DNA from: a virus
Reading direction: 5' to 3' (one strand)
DNA length: 24,549 nt
Virus record (IMG/VR): IMGVR_UViG_3300035698_005563
Coordinates: 1-24,549 of that record
In this document: piece after piece, positions 5,789-12,881 of the stretch
Layout: every line of letters starts with the position of its first letter
Numbering within the stretch: position 1 is the first letter of the stretch
Position numbers and translations under genes: made by a program
Notes under the pieces: generated by a model
The model's input: the letters and a program-made list of their open reading frames with translations, nothing else
Database searches by the model: none
Told to the model about the DNA's origin: nothing

Positions 5789-6040
5789 TTATTTTTTAAT
5801 ATTTACTAGGTCTTTAACAAAACATACACTTTCAACGGCAATAGAGGCTAATCCACATACAAAAATTACAAAACCAATAATTGATCCTATATCAGTGTAA
5901 ATTAAATATTCATAGGGAGATAAAGTCAATAAACCCCCACCTAGAAACAACGATATAAACAAATCCCTTATGGCTTTTTTTCTTATAAATCTAAAAAGAA
6001 ATGATATCATCAGTATGGCAATAGCAATTATTTTAATCAT
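5789..6040 (-). CDS. Small polytopic inner-membrane protein, 83 aa
   Basis: The protein has three hydrophobic segments. One is at the N-terminus (I-I-A-I-A-I-L-M-I-S-F-L-F). One in the middle runs through D-L-F-I-S-L-F-L-G-G-G-L-L. The last is I-G-F-V-I-F-V-C-G-L-A-S-I-A-V. They are joined by short basic loops (R-F-I-R-K-K). AGAGGT precedes the ATG. It lies between an acidic soluble protein gene (10-base gap) and the outer-membrane protein gene on the same strand. I recognise no family. Size and topology would suit a holin or a superinfection-exclusion protein, but no endolysin is adjacent, so the role is open. Confidence 0.65.
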   Translation of the reverse strand: MIKIIAIAILMISFLFRFIRKKAIRDLFISLFLGGGLLTLSPYEYLIYTDIGSIIGFVIFVCGLASIAVESVCFVKDLVNIKK

Positions 6041-6050
6041 GACTTACCTC

Positions 6051-6344
6051 TTATTCTTTGTAATACGCATCTGGTTCTAAATAATTAAGATGCTTATTAA
6101 ATTTCTCGTAAGCTGCCTGTAAAGACTCTGATATAGATGATAGCATTGTCTCACGATGGATAACGCATAGATCAGCATAGTCTAACCCGCCGTCTATCTC
6201 CTCTTGCATATGATCAAAACCGTGGTAATTTGCTAGATCAACTAACGCATCAAACAAAGCTTTACGGTTAGTTGTATATCTTGAATCATATAGTTCTTCA
6301 AATATGATTTGGATAGAATCTTTTAGTTTTTCTTTTGACATCAT
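6051..6344 (-). CDS. Hypothetical acidic helical protein, 97 aa
   Basis: This is the first gene of the minus accessory operon, starting at ATG-ATG behind AAGGAG. The product is acidic and appears all-helical, with Y-T-T-N-R-K-A-L-F-D-A-L-V-D-L-A-N-Y-H-G and a stretch of negative charge E-E-I-D-G-G-L-D-Y-A-D in the middle. No signal peptide or membrane segment is seen, and I recognise no family. It diverges from the terminase operon across a region with inverted repeats (6374-6421), so its expression is probably coordinated with, or opposed to, packaging genes. Confidence 0.65.
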   Translation of the reverse strand: MMSKEKLKDSIQIIFEELYDSRYTTNRKALFDALVDLANYHGFDHMQEEIDGGLDYADLCVIHRETMLSSISESLQAAYEKFNKHLNYLEPDAYYKE

Positions 6345-6373
6345 ACCGGACTCCTTTATTGATCTATATTACT

Positions 6374-6421
6374 TATGAAGCTATATTATGACTTCATACG
6401 CCATATAAAGACAAGTCATAA
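6374..6421. promoter_or_regulatory. Overlapping dyads between divergent operons
   Basis: TTATGACTT (6386-6394) and AAGTCATAA (6413-6421) form a perfect 9-bp inverted repeat with an 18-base spacer. TATGAAG (6374-6380) and CTTCATA (6392-6398) form another 7-bp one sharing the middle arm. On the minus strand TTGTCT is followed after 18 bases by CATAAT, a plausible leftward promoter. The site lies 30-77 bases before the minus operon and 57 bases before the small terminase gene. It looks like an operator cluster, perhaps for the HTH of the terminase small subunit. Confidence 0.45.
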
Positions 6422-6477
6422 AATATCTTTTAATTTATATACTACTGTGGTACTTATAAAAGAAAAAAGGTATTTGC

Positions 6478-7104
6478 ATGACAATATATAAGAACTCTCT
6501 TAACCATGACAGAGTTCAAGAAGCTAGAAGAGATAGAGGACTAACTACAGAGAGAGTCGCCGAGTATATAGGAACTTCACCTAGCACCTATTCAAAAATG
6601 GAAGCTAACATTCGATTATGCACAGACAGCGAGGTGGAACTATTAGAAGAGATATTGGGCATCAGTAGGAGTACAATGTTAAATCGAGAGGCTATTAAGA
6701 AGCCTGATAATATGGGTGAACAAAGACAAATAGAGGCCACCAGAAAAGAAAGATCAGATAAAAAGTACACCGATGAGTTTATTGAGAAAGAAGCTAAAGA
6801 ATTACTTAAGTGGATAGAAAAGCCTGATAGTTGCTTTGTTATTGACTTTGCTAGAGAGAGAAAAATTAACTATCAAAGAATGTACGACTGGGCTAAAACT
6901 AACGTTCTCTTCGGGGAAACTTGGTCTTTAGCACAGCAAGCAGCCGAGAGTAGAATACTTAAAAAGTCCTTCCATAACAAAGCTAACGCCAACTTTGGTA
7001 GATTTCTGTTGATAAGCAAACATGGATATTCTAACGATGCTCATCCAGCGATAGTAGCGGCAACTCCAGAAAACAGTTCACTAGGCTTTAATGACCAAAA
7101 ATAA
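6478..7104 (+). CDS. Terminase small subunit with an N-terminal XRE-type HTH
   Basis: Residues 10-65 form an XRE/Cro-type helix-turn-helix: R-V-Q-E-A-R-R-D-R-G-L-T, then V-A-E-Y-I-G-T-S-P-S-T-Y-S-K-M-E-A, and V-E-L-L-E-E-I-L-G-I. After a charged linker, residues 95-200 match small packaging proteins: Y-T-D-E-F-I-E-K-E-A, a W-I-E-K-P-D-S segment, F-A-R-E-R-K-I-N, R-I-L-K-K-S-F, then N-K-A-N-A-N-F-G-R-F-L-L-I-S-K-H-G-Y-S. Small terminases bind pac or cos DNA and regulate the large subunit. Here the added HTH could supply pac recognition or also regulate transcription. The gene overlaps the large terminase start by 14 bases. AAGGT precedes the ATG. Terminase assignment is good; the role of the HTH is inferred. 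Confidence 0.8.
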   Translation: MTIYKNSLNHDRVQEARRDRGLTTERVAEYIGTSPSTYSKMEANIRLCTDSEVELLEEILGISRSTMLNREAIKKPDNMGEQRQIEATRKERSDKKYTDEFIEKEAKELLKWIEKPDSCFVIDFARERKINYQRMYDWAKTNVLFGETWSLAQQAAESRILKKSFHNKANANFGRFLLISKHGYSNDAHPAIVAATPENSSLGFNDQK

Positions 7105-8398
7105 ACTTAAGATTCCTCTTAATCGCAGATGGTATCAGAAAGAATTCATGGATGCCATGGAGACTAAGAGACGAGCAATGCTGATCTATCACCGTAGAGC
7201 CGGTAAAGATATAGCTTGTTGGTCTTATCTAATATACAAAGCATTTAATGATAAGGGCGTTTACTACTACATCTTTCCTGAATACTCACAAGCCCGTAAA
7301 GCATTATGGGATAGTATTACAGAGGATGGCTCTACTTACATGGATCTCATTCCTAAGAAGATACTTGATAAGAAATGGAATCACGAAATGAAGATAAGAC
7401 TCACTAACGGTTCAATCATTCAAGTAGTAGGATCTGACAACTATGATGCAATTAGAGGCACAAACCCAAAGGGTGTAGTCCTTTCAGAATATGCCTACCA
7501 GAATCCATCCATATGGACTCTCATCTTAGACCCCATATTAACCAAAAATAAAGGCTGGGCAGTCTTTAACTCTACACCTCAAGGGAAGAACCATTTCTAT
7601 GAGCTATATCAACATGCTATCTCAAACTTAGATGATTGGTACGTTAAGCTGCTCACAATCGACGATACTAATTTAATCGATGAATATGACCTAGAAAAGA
7701 AGATAGGCCAAGGAATAAGCGAAGAATTCGTTCAACAGGAATATTTTTGTTCATTTGACATAGGAATTCAAGGCTCGTTCTACGGTAGATGCATGAGAGA
7801 TGCTCAAAAAGAAGACAGAATCATTCTATTTCCTTATGATAGATCAATGCTAGTCTATACAGCATGGGATCTAGGATTCACTGACTCCATGAGTATCATA
7901 TTCTTTCAGAAGAGAGGAGATAATATCCTCATCATCGATTATGAAGAAGACAGAGGCTATGCGTTATCTCATTACTTGGACATACTAGAAAGAAAGAAAT
8001 ACAAGTATGGCAAGCACTTCTGTCCTCATGATGGCAAAGCACATAACAACACAGGCACAACATTCCAACAAGTAGCAAGAGCGCTTAACGTTGAGTTCAC
8101 GGTGCTAGAGAATAAGCTCAGTGTCATGGAAGGAATCGAGAAAGTAAGAGTATTGTTCCCAAGATTATTATTGCATAAAGATAAATGTGACTACCTCATT
8201 AAATGCTTATTACAATATCATGCCGAATATGATGATAATGCCAAGGTATATCGCAACAAGCCCAAGCACGATTGGTCTAGCCACGCATGCGATGCCCTCC
8301 GCTATTTAGCAATGGCGTTAGACCACATAGACATTGGCAAAGGCATGTCTAAAGCTAGGCTTAGCGATTTAAGAAGAGAGGTTGGCATTTATACTTAA
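7091..8398 (+). CDS. terL: Terminase large subunit
   Basis: The 435-residue protein has both motor parts. The ATPase has the Walker A-like loop H-R-R-A-G-K-D at residues 34-40, a Walker B region G-V-V-L-S-E-Y-A near residue 130, and the coupling motif N-S-T-P-Q-G-K-N-H near residue 160. The C-terminal RNase H-like nuclease has A-W-D-L-G-F-T-D near residue 258, H-D-G-K-A-H near residue 315, and S-H-A-C-D-A-L-R-Y near residue 396, giving the acidic metal-binding residues. It packages DNA into proheads through the portal. The start lies inside the small terminase gene with no strong ribosome site, consistent with coupling. Length is normal for the family. Confidence 0.96.
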   Translation: MTKNKLKIPLNRRWYQKEFMDAMETKRRAMLIYHRRAGKDIACWSYLIYKAFNDKGVYYYIFPEYSQARKALWDSITEDGSTYMDLIPKKILDKKWNHEMKIRLTNGSIIQVVGSDNYDAIRGTNPKGVVLSEYAYQNPSIWTLILDPILTKNKGWAVFNSTPQGKNHFYELYQHAISNLDDWYVKLLTIDDTNLIDEYDLEKKIGQGISEEFVQQEYFCSFDIGIQGSFYGRCMRDAQKEDRIILFPYDRSMLVYTAWDLGFTDSMSIIFFQKRGDNILIIDYEEDRGYALSHYLDILERKKYKYGKHFCPHDGKAHNNTGTTFQQVARALNVEFTVLENKLSVMEGIEKVRVLFPRLLLHKDKCDYLIKCLLQYHAEYDDNAKVYRNKPKHDWSSHACDALRYLAMALDHIDIGKGMSKARLSDLRREVGIYT

Positions 8399-8399
8399 C

Positions 8400-8460
8400 G
8401 GAGGAATCTCAGTAGCCTAAAAACTACTTTGTAGGAAGAGTGCTAGCGCTTCCGCCCTCC
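8400..8460 (+). other. Predicted three-way RNA structure after terL
   Basis: GGAGG (8400-8404) can pair with CCTCC (8456-8460), closing two inner hairpins: AGTAG/CTACT (8411-8415 with 8424-8428) and GGAAG/CTTCC (8434-8438 with 8449-8453). It begins two bases after the terL stop and precedes the Shine-Dalgarno of the next small gene. It lacks a T-tract and a tRNA T-loop. It could be a processing or translation-control element. Confidence 0.45.
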
Positions 8461-8479
8461 ACAATTAATGGAGCAATAG

Positions 8480-8650
8480 ATGGAAACACCAGAATACATT
8501 AAAGGCCCTCATAAAAACCACAACATAGAATATTCAATGGACTACGATGCTCACTATTGCAGAGAATGTAACGAATGGATAGACTCCGCCTGTAAAGACC
8601 CAGACTGTGAGTTTTGCGCAGAAAGGCCTGATAAACCAATGGAGGAATAG
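8480..8650 (+). CDS. Small cysteine-rich protein, 56 aa, possible zinc-binding
   Basis: ATG 8480 follows GGAG by 6 bases and the frame ends with TAG directly before the next ATG. The C-terminal half holds five cysteines in a C-x2-C, C-x5-C-x2-C pattern (C-R-E-C, then C-K-D-P-D-C-E-F-C), with histidines nearby. That suggests a small zinc ribbon or knuckle. The N-terminal half is histidine- and asparagine-rich. I recognise no named family. The next gene product also starts with a cysteine cluster, so the pair may be related in function. Confidence 0.6.
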   Translation: METPEYIKGPHKNHNIEYSMDYDAHYCRECNEWIDSACKDPDCEFCAERPDKPMEE

Positions 8651-9097
8651 ATGTGGTTCCCGAGTTGCACGTGCAAGCCGAAAGAAGTAACGTTTAAGTT
8701 TGATAACTCATGCAATTGTTGTTGGGGGATATCTAACAATTCAATTCCCGTGTATGTTAACCATTACAATATAGTTGAAAAGTTTGATTTTGAAAAAAGT
8801 ATTCCATCGGGATGCGAGCACACTACTTCTATTAATAGAATTATACAAAGAGTAGAAGAAAAAATAACAGAACGTGTTTCTCTTATTGAATGGTCTTCAA
8901 AGTTAAATCAGTATTTTATAAACAAATATCAAGTAAGAATGTGTAATACCGAAGAACTTGTTGAATTTGAGCTGGATCAGTTAGAAAGCAAAGTTAATAT
9001 GCCATTGAGAAGATATGAGGGAGTGGTAGACTATTCTCAAGTGAAGAGAATCAATAATGCAATGAATAAGATACTAGATGAACTAAAGCAATTTTAA
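8651..9097 (+). CDS. Hypothetical protein with N-terminal cysteine cluster, 148 aa
   Basis: ATG 8651 comes directly after the stop of the preceding gene, with GGAGG inside that gene. The first 25 residues hold C-T-C and C-N-C-C, likely a metal site. The rest is helical and charged, with I-I-Q-R-V-E-E-K-I-T-E-R-V and a C-terminal E-L-V-E-F-E-L-D-Q-L-E plus I-N-N-A-M-N-K-I-L-D-E-L. No family is recognised. It sits among small genes between terminase and portal, a common place for accessory genes. Confidence 0.65.
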   Translation: MWFPSCTCKPKEVTFKFDNSCNCCWGISNNSIPVYVNHYNIVEKFDFEKSIPSGCEHTTSINRIIQRVEEKITERVSLIEWSSKLNQYFINKYQVRMCNTEELVEFELDQLESKVNMPLRRYEGVVDYSQVKRINNAMNKILDELKQF

Positions 9098-9107
9098 AGG
9101 AGCAATA

Positions 9108-9551
9108 ATGGGAACAGACATAAACTTTTATATAGAACAAAAAGTAAATGGCAAATGGAAAGAGGTAGATATACCTTATCAATTCTTAGAATTTGGGAGG
9201 AATCAATATGTCTTTGGAGTATTTGGTCAAGGTCAATGGGCTAATGATTTTACTACTGATAACATTGCTGACCATCCGAGATGGTTAGAAGATATAGAAG
9301 GTGATACATCATTTAATCTAAAAGACTCTCAAGAAGAGGCCTTTTATAGTCACACTTACGCTTACTTAGATGAGCTTATGCAAACTAATTGGTGGTGTAT
9401 AGATGAAAATGATGATGAAGAAATTAGTTATCCTCTTTATGAAAGCTACTTCAGAGCATTTATAGAACACATTCTACCTAAATATCTAGAAATTGAATAT
9501 TCTCCAATTGCATACAGAAACGTTAGAATAATCGCTTACTTTGATAACTAA
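9108..9551 (+). CDS. Conserved hypothetical phage protein, 147 aa
   Basis: AAGGAG stands 5 bases before the ATG. The product starts with M-G-T-D-I-N-F-Y-I-E-Q-K-V-N-G-K-W, a pattern seen in a group of phage and plasmid proteins of unknown function that begin M-G-T-D-I-H. The middle has F-G-V-F-G-Q-G-Q-W-A-N-D-F and an acidic D-E-N-D-D-E-E segment, and it ends in beta-rich aromatic sequence. It is cytoplasmic by sequence. The role is unknown; the adjacent gene starts directly after its stop. Confidence 0.7.
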   Translation: MGTDINFYIEQKVNGKWKEVDIPYQFLEFGRNQYVFGVFGQGQWANDFTTDNIADHPRWLEDIEGDTSFNLKDSQEEAFYSHTYAYLDELMQTNWWCIDENDDEEISYPLYESYFRAFIEHILPKYLEIEYSPIAYRNVRIIAYFDN

Positions 9552-9788
9552 ATGACAACAGAGTCACAAAAGAAAAAGTTTGCATACGGCCGTATACCTA
9601 TCGACATAGACGGCTGGGCGGACGCCAAGAAACACAAACCGTTCCCTTATGATTTAGTGTTTATCAAGACTCCAAAGAAGGTGCGTGTTGGTTGGTGGGC
9701 ATCTGGAGCATGGGAAAGCATGAGGCTAAATAGGAAAGAAAGGCGTTTTGTTATTTACTGGAAACTGTATGATGGGAAAAGAGACTAA
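9552..9788 (+). CDS. Hypothetical basic protein, 78 aa
   Basis: The ATG abuts the TAA of the preceding gene, so translation is probably by reinitiation. The product is basic and tryptophan-rich (D-G-W-A-D-A-K-K-H, then V-R-V-G-W-W-A-S-G-A-W-E-S). The W-W-x-S-G-A-W-x-S/T pattern is found in several short phage proteins that look like small beta-barrel folds; I cannot name the family. It closes the transcription unit before the portal promoter region. Confidence 0.65.
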   Translation: MTTESQKKKFAYGRIPIDIDGWADAKKHKPFPYDLVFIKTPKKVRVGWWASGAWESMRLNRKERRFVIYWKLYDGKRD

Positions 9789-9821
9789 ATAATAATTTCA
9801 TTTAACATATCCAAAAAAATA

Positions 9822-9836
9822 CTTTACATTTAAGAT
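9822..9836 (+). promoter_or_regulatory. Shared motif, copy 2 (upstream of portal gene)
   Basis: CTTTACATTTAAGAT lies 36 bases before ATG 9873, the same distance as copy 1 before the replication gene. TTTACA could act as a -35, but the expected -10 position is poor, so an activator or phage-specific element is possible. Confidence 0.4.
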
Positions 9837-9872
9837 GAAAATTTAGAAAACCATTAAAAAACGGTATTTATC

Positions 9873-11873
9873 ATGAGTGTAAGAGTATCTGAAGAATTCA
9901 TGGTCGATGGTGACCAATCTATATTAAAATTTATGCATGAAGCTTTCGACAAGAATGCTACAGCTAATCAAACCTATTGGCTGGAGGGAACGAGAGATGT
10001 CAGGTTTAAAGCTGGAGATCAAACGATATGGAACGAGCTATATAATAACTATCCTATTTTTCAAAAGAATAGGTTCAACTTCAATAGAATTAGACGTGTA
10101 GTCAACCTAATTGTAGGACATCAAAGAAGAAACCGCAGTGCTACTACCGTTATGCCAATTGAAGGATCAGATGAGCAGACGGCAGATCAGTTCTCTAAGT
10201 TAGTACATTGGTCGATGAACTCACAAAATGCCTATCATCTTATCTCAGAGGCCTTTGAGGGAGCAATAACTACAGGCATGAGTCTTATTGCCCCGTGGGT
10301 AGACTACAGAACCGACCCAATCAACGGAGAGATCAAATACAACAATCTATCTTACAATGGTTTTATGATAGATCAATTCTTTACTAAGCCCGATTTATCA
10401 GATGCTAACTTCGTATGGACTAGAAAATACCTTTCTAAAGCCCAAACGGCTTCTTTAATGCCTGAGAGAAGAGATGAGATATTCGAGATGCAAGGCAATA
10501 GACGTGATGATAAATTTACATTCCAACCTGAGAACTTCAACATATCCAATCCTGATTTACTATCTTATGATGAGTTTTGGCACACAGATTACAGAACAAT
10601 TAAGCTTCTTGTTGACACGCAAAGCGGGGAGACAATGGAGTGGACAGGGGACGATGATGGTCTCAAGGCATTTAGACAAGAGTTTCCGCAGATTAACGTT
10701 CAAGAGACCGAGAAGCAAACCGTCAAACTAGCTATCGTAATACAAAATAGAGTTATGTATGACGGCCCTAATCCATATGAAATAGACAGATATCCCTATG
10801 TGCCGATACTAGCATACTTCGAACCAGATGTGCCTTTCTTTGAATGGAAGATACAAGGAGTTGTTAGATCGCTTAGAGACTCTCAATTCTTATATAATAG
10901 AAGAAAGGTGATTGAATTAGACATCATGGAATCCCAGATTAATTCTGGAATGAAAGTTATGGAGGATTCGTTAATAGATGATAAAGACGCATTCTTATCG
11001 GGGCAAGGAAGAGGCCTGTTTATTAAAAAAGATGCTCCTTTAGGCATGGATTCAGTCCAACAAATCGTTGCCCCACAAGTTCCTCCATCGATGATTGAAT
11101 TGTCTAACTTATTATCACAAGAGATAAATGAAATCTCTGGAGTTAATGAGGAGCTACTTGGAGCTGCTAAAGATGACAAGGCCGGTATATTGGCGATGCT
11201 TAGACAAGGAGCTGGTTTAACCACGCTTCAAACGTTATTTGATAACCTAGATAGATCTCAAAAGCTTTTAGGTGAGCTTACCATGTCTTTAATCCAGCAA
11301 AACTTTACTCCTGGTAAGGTAGCTAGAATAATAGATGAGCAACCATCAGAGCAGTTCTATAATAAAGCATTCCAAAAGTTTGATGCGGTAGTAGCTGAGG
11401 GTATATTAACTGAAACACAAAGAAAGGCTACATTCATAACATTATTAGAAATGCAGAAATTAGGCATAGAAATTCCACCAATGGTATTACTAGATAAAGC
11501 GCCTATACCTGATAAGAAAGACATCAAAGAAGCTATGCAACAACAAGCAGAGCAACAGCAACAAATGCTTGAGAAGCAACAACAAATGGAAGCCGCTAAG
11601 ATTAAAGCTGAAATAGATCTTGCAGAAGCTAGAGCAATGGCAGACCAAGGCTTAGGAGTTGAAAGAATATCTAGAATTGAAGAGAATAAGGCGCTGGCCG
11701 TTGAGAGAAGAGCCGAAGCTGTGAAAGATCTAGAGATGGCATCGCTTGACAAAGTTAAAGCTGCTAAAGAGCTACAAGGCATAGATATCACCCAACTACA
11801 ACAATTGGTTGATATTTTAAACGCAATACAGCAACGTGATATTGAAAAAACTGAGGTATTGAAGAATGTGTAA
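9873..11873 (+). CDS. Portal protein (P22-type)
   Basis: The 666-residue protein is the dodecameric ring at the capsid vertex through which DNA is packaged and ejected. Features seen: F-N-F-N-R-I-R-R-V-V-N-L-I-V-G-H-Q-R-R-N-R near residue 70, typical of P22-like portals; A-F-E-G-A-I-T-T-G-M-S-L-I near 130; a stem and crown region with S-L-R-D-S-Q-F-L-Y-N near 335; and E-I-S-G-V-N-E-E-L-L-G near 420. The last 120 residues are a glutamine/glutamate-rich coiled coil, as in the long P22 portal barrel. The length fits that group. The ribosome site is weak (GGT). Confidence 0.92.
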   Translation: MSVRVSEEFMVDGDQSILKFMHEAFDKNATANQTYWLEGTRDVRFKAGDQTIWNELYNNYPIFQKNRFNFNRIRRVVNLIVGHQRRNRSATTVMPIEGSDEQTADQFSKLVHWSMNSQNAYHLISEAFEGAITTGMSLIAPWVDYRTDPINGEIKYNNLSYNGFMIDQFFTKPDLSDANFVWTRKYLSKAQTASLMPERRDEIFEMQGNRRDDKFTFQPENFNISNPDLLSYDEFWHTDYRTIKLLVDTQSGETMEWTGDDDGLKAFRQEFPQINVQETEKQTVKLAIVIQNRVMYDGPNPYEIDRYPYVPILAYFEPDVPFFEWKIQGVVRSLRDSQFLYNRRKVIELDIMESQINSGMKVMEDSLIDDKDAFLSGQGRGLFIKKDAPLGMDSVQQIVAPQVPPSMIELSNLLSQEINEISGVNEELLGAAKDDKAGILAMLRQGAGLTTLQTLFDNLDRSQKLLGELTMSLIQQNFTPGKVARIIDEQPSEQFYNKAFQKFDAVVAEGILTETQRKATFITLLEMQKLGIEIPPMVLLDKAPIPDKKDIKEAMQQQAEQQQQMLEKQQQMEAAKIKAEIDLAEARAMADQGLGVERISRIEENKALAVERRAEAVKDLEMASLDKVKAAKELQGIDITQLQQLVDILNAIQQRDIEKTEVLKNV

Positions 11874-11997
11874 GCATAGAATAAAGATGAGCATGCAAGA
11901 CCATAAAGAGAATAAAAACTTCGATAATAAGTTTGAGAAGAAGCAAGCGGCTATGGTTCGCAAAGACAAACAAAAAAAGAAAAGGAAGAATAAATGA
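11866..11997 (+). CDS. Lysine-rich small basic protein, 43 aa
   Basis: The frame begins at ATG 11866 inside the portal's end, with GAGG about 9 bases upstream; an internal ATG at 11887 would give 36 residues. The stop TGA overlaps the GroES start (ATGA). About a third of residues are lysine or arginine, with K-K-K-R-K-N-K at the C-terminus, so it probably binds nucleic acid or an acidic partner. No family is recognised. The coupling at both ends argues it is real. Confidence 0.55.
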   Translation: MCKHRIKMSMQDHKENKNFDNKFEKKQAAMVRKDKQKKKRKNK

Positions 11998-12284
11998 CGT
12001 TGAAAGTCTTAGGTAATAGAATATTATTAGAAATAATCAAAGAAGATAACGAGGTAAAGAAAGGAATAATTGTTCCTGACACACACAATAGCAATCAGAT
12101 TAGAGCTAAAGTTATAGATATTGGAGAAGGAATGAGAGCTCCGAATGGCATATTAATCAACATACCTGTGTTGCCTGGAGATATAGTTCTTATTTACAAG
12201 TTTTCAACGCAAGATATACATTTTGATAACAAGGATTATGTAATAGTTAAAGCTGAAGACATAATCGGAACAATTAACGAATAA
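11994..12284 (+). CDS. Phage GroES-like co-chaperonin
   Basis: The 96-residue protein is a Cpn10. It has the opening V-L-G-N-R-I-L-L-E, the mobile loop around K-K-G-I-I-V-P-D-T (residues 22-30) that binds GroEL, the A-K-V-I-D-I-G-E-G strand, the L-P-G-D-I-V-L dome turn, and the closing Y-V-I-V-K-A-E-D-I-I-G-T-I. Length is normal. It would cap the host GroEL ring to fold phage proteins, as T4 gp31 does for its coat protein. The position between portal and scaffold/coat genes supports a role in coat folding, which is an inference. Confidence 0.93.
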   Translation: MTLKVLGNRILLEIIKEDNEVKKGIIVPDTHNSNQIRAKVIDIGEGMRAPNGILINIPVLPGDIVLIYKFSTQDIHFDNKDYVIVKAEDIIGTINE

Positions 12285-12301
12285 ACAAGACGAGGTAATA
12301 T

Positions 12302-12484
12302 ATGTCTAAGTTCGAAGAAAAAGGGAAAAAGAGTTATCCCAACAAAAACTCTGCATTTTTAGCTAGTAGAGGAACACCAGAAAGTGGTAGTGTGTCCTTT
12401 AAACAGCAACAAAGTGCTTTTTTAGCTCCAAGAGGCGAGCCAGAGAAAGTTAAAACAACATTTGCAGAATCAAGATATAAGTAA
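12302..12484 (+). CDS. Small protein with two S-A-F-L-A-x-R-G-x-P-E repeats, 60 aa
   Basis: ATG 12302 follows GAGG by 6 bases, and it is the last gene of the portal operon, directly before a terminator. The sequence contains the 11-residue element S-A-F-L-A-S/P-R-G-T/E-P-E twice, separated by 11 residues, in an otherwise lysine-rich, disordered-looking protein. Such spaced short peptides often dock onto a partner, for example a capsid, portal or chaperonin subunit. No family is recognised. Confidence 0.6.
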   Translation: MSKFEEKGKKSYPNKNSAFLASRGTPESGSVSFKQQQSAFLAPRGEPEKVKTTFAESRYK

Positions 12485-12489
12485 TTTTT

Positions 12490-12550
12490 AAGGTCGCACG
12501 GTTCTACCCTTCCTAGGGCTTAATCCTATATACATTATGTGCGGCCTTTT
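12490..12550 (+). terminator. Rho-independent terminator with a large structured loop
   Basis: AAGGTCGCAC (12490-12499) pairs with GTGCGGCCTT (12539-12548), ten pairs including one U-G, followed by a T-run. The 39-base loop contains CCCT/AGGG and could form an inner hairpin. It ends the portal-GroES transcript, just before the convergent DUF551 gene. Confidence 0.75.
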
Positions 12551-12748
12551 TTATTTCTTAGGTAATTTAGGTAATGGCATCCAGTGGGTAATGTCCCCCA
12601 TTCGAAAACATTCTTGCTTTCCTAACCAATCTTCACCATCCCAAAACTTAACGTCCGCGTTAATTCCGTCTGTTACTAAACATCCAATTTCATAAGAACG
12701 AACATCTTTTGTATAAGGTAAAAAATCATCAACACTTATCCATTCCAT
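12551..12748 (-). CDS. DUF551 domain protein, 65 aa
   Basis: The protein shows the DUF551 pattern almost end to end: M-E-W-I-S-V-D-D-F-L-P at the start, V-K-F-W-D-G-E-D-W in the middle, and I-T-H-W-M-P-L-P-K-L-P at the C-terminus. This small domain is frequent in phages and prophages, often in accessory genes, and has no known function. AAGGAGG lies 4 bases before the ATG. It is transcribed against the structural genes and ends at the terminator of the portal operon. Confidence 0.9.
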   Translation of the reverse strand: MEWISVDDFLPYTKDVRSYEIGCLVTDGINADVKFWDGEDWLGKQECFRMGDITHWMPLPKLPKK

Positions 12749-12761
12749 AAATCCTCCTTAC

Positions 12762-12798
12762 AAAAAAAAACCGGGCTAAACAAGGAGTCCGAGCCCGG
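12762..12798 (-). terminator. Rho-independent terminator on the minus strand
   Basis: CCGGGCT (12771-12777) pairs with AGCCCGG (12792-12798) over a 14-base loop. On the minus strand it is followed by nine U (complement of 12762-12770). It ends the transcript of the 149-residue gene and insulates the DUF551 gene. Confidence 0.85.
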
Positions 12799-12799
12799 C

Positions 12800-12837
12800 G
12801 GTGAAGTACTCAACTTAAAATGAAATCGAACTTCACC
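12800..12837. other. Second inverted repeat beside the minus terminator
   Basis: GGTGAAGT (12800-12807) pairs perfectly with ACTTCACC (12830-12837) around a 22-base loop. It lies between the 149-residue gene and its terminator. No T-tract follows on the minus strand, so it may be a 3'-end stabiliser or a small RNA element. Confidence 0.5.
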
Positions 12838-12881
12838 TATACAATGTAGTTTCTGCCTTCTATATTACATATCACGGCAAT

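Noticed and set aside
8400-8461. tRNA gene after terL
   Set aside because: An acceptor-like helix followed by A is present, but there is no T-loop, no anticodon arm of the right size and no D-loop consensus.
11357-11791. Minus-strand 144-residue frame inside the portal gene
   Set aside because: It is the complement of the glutamine/alanine-rich coiled coil, giving serine, alanine and cysteine runs typical of a shadow.
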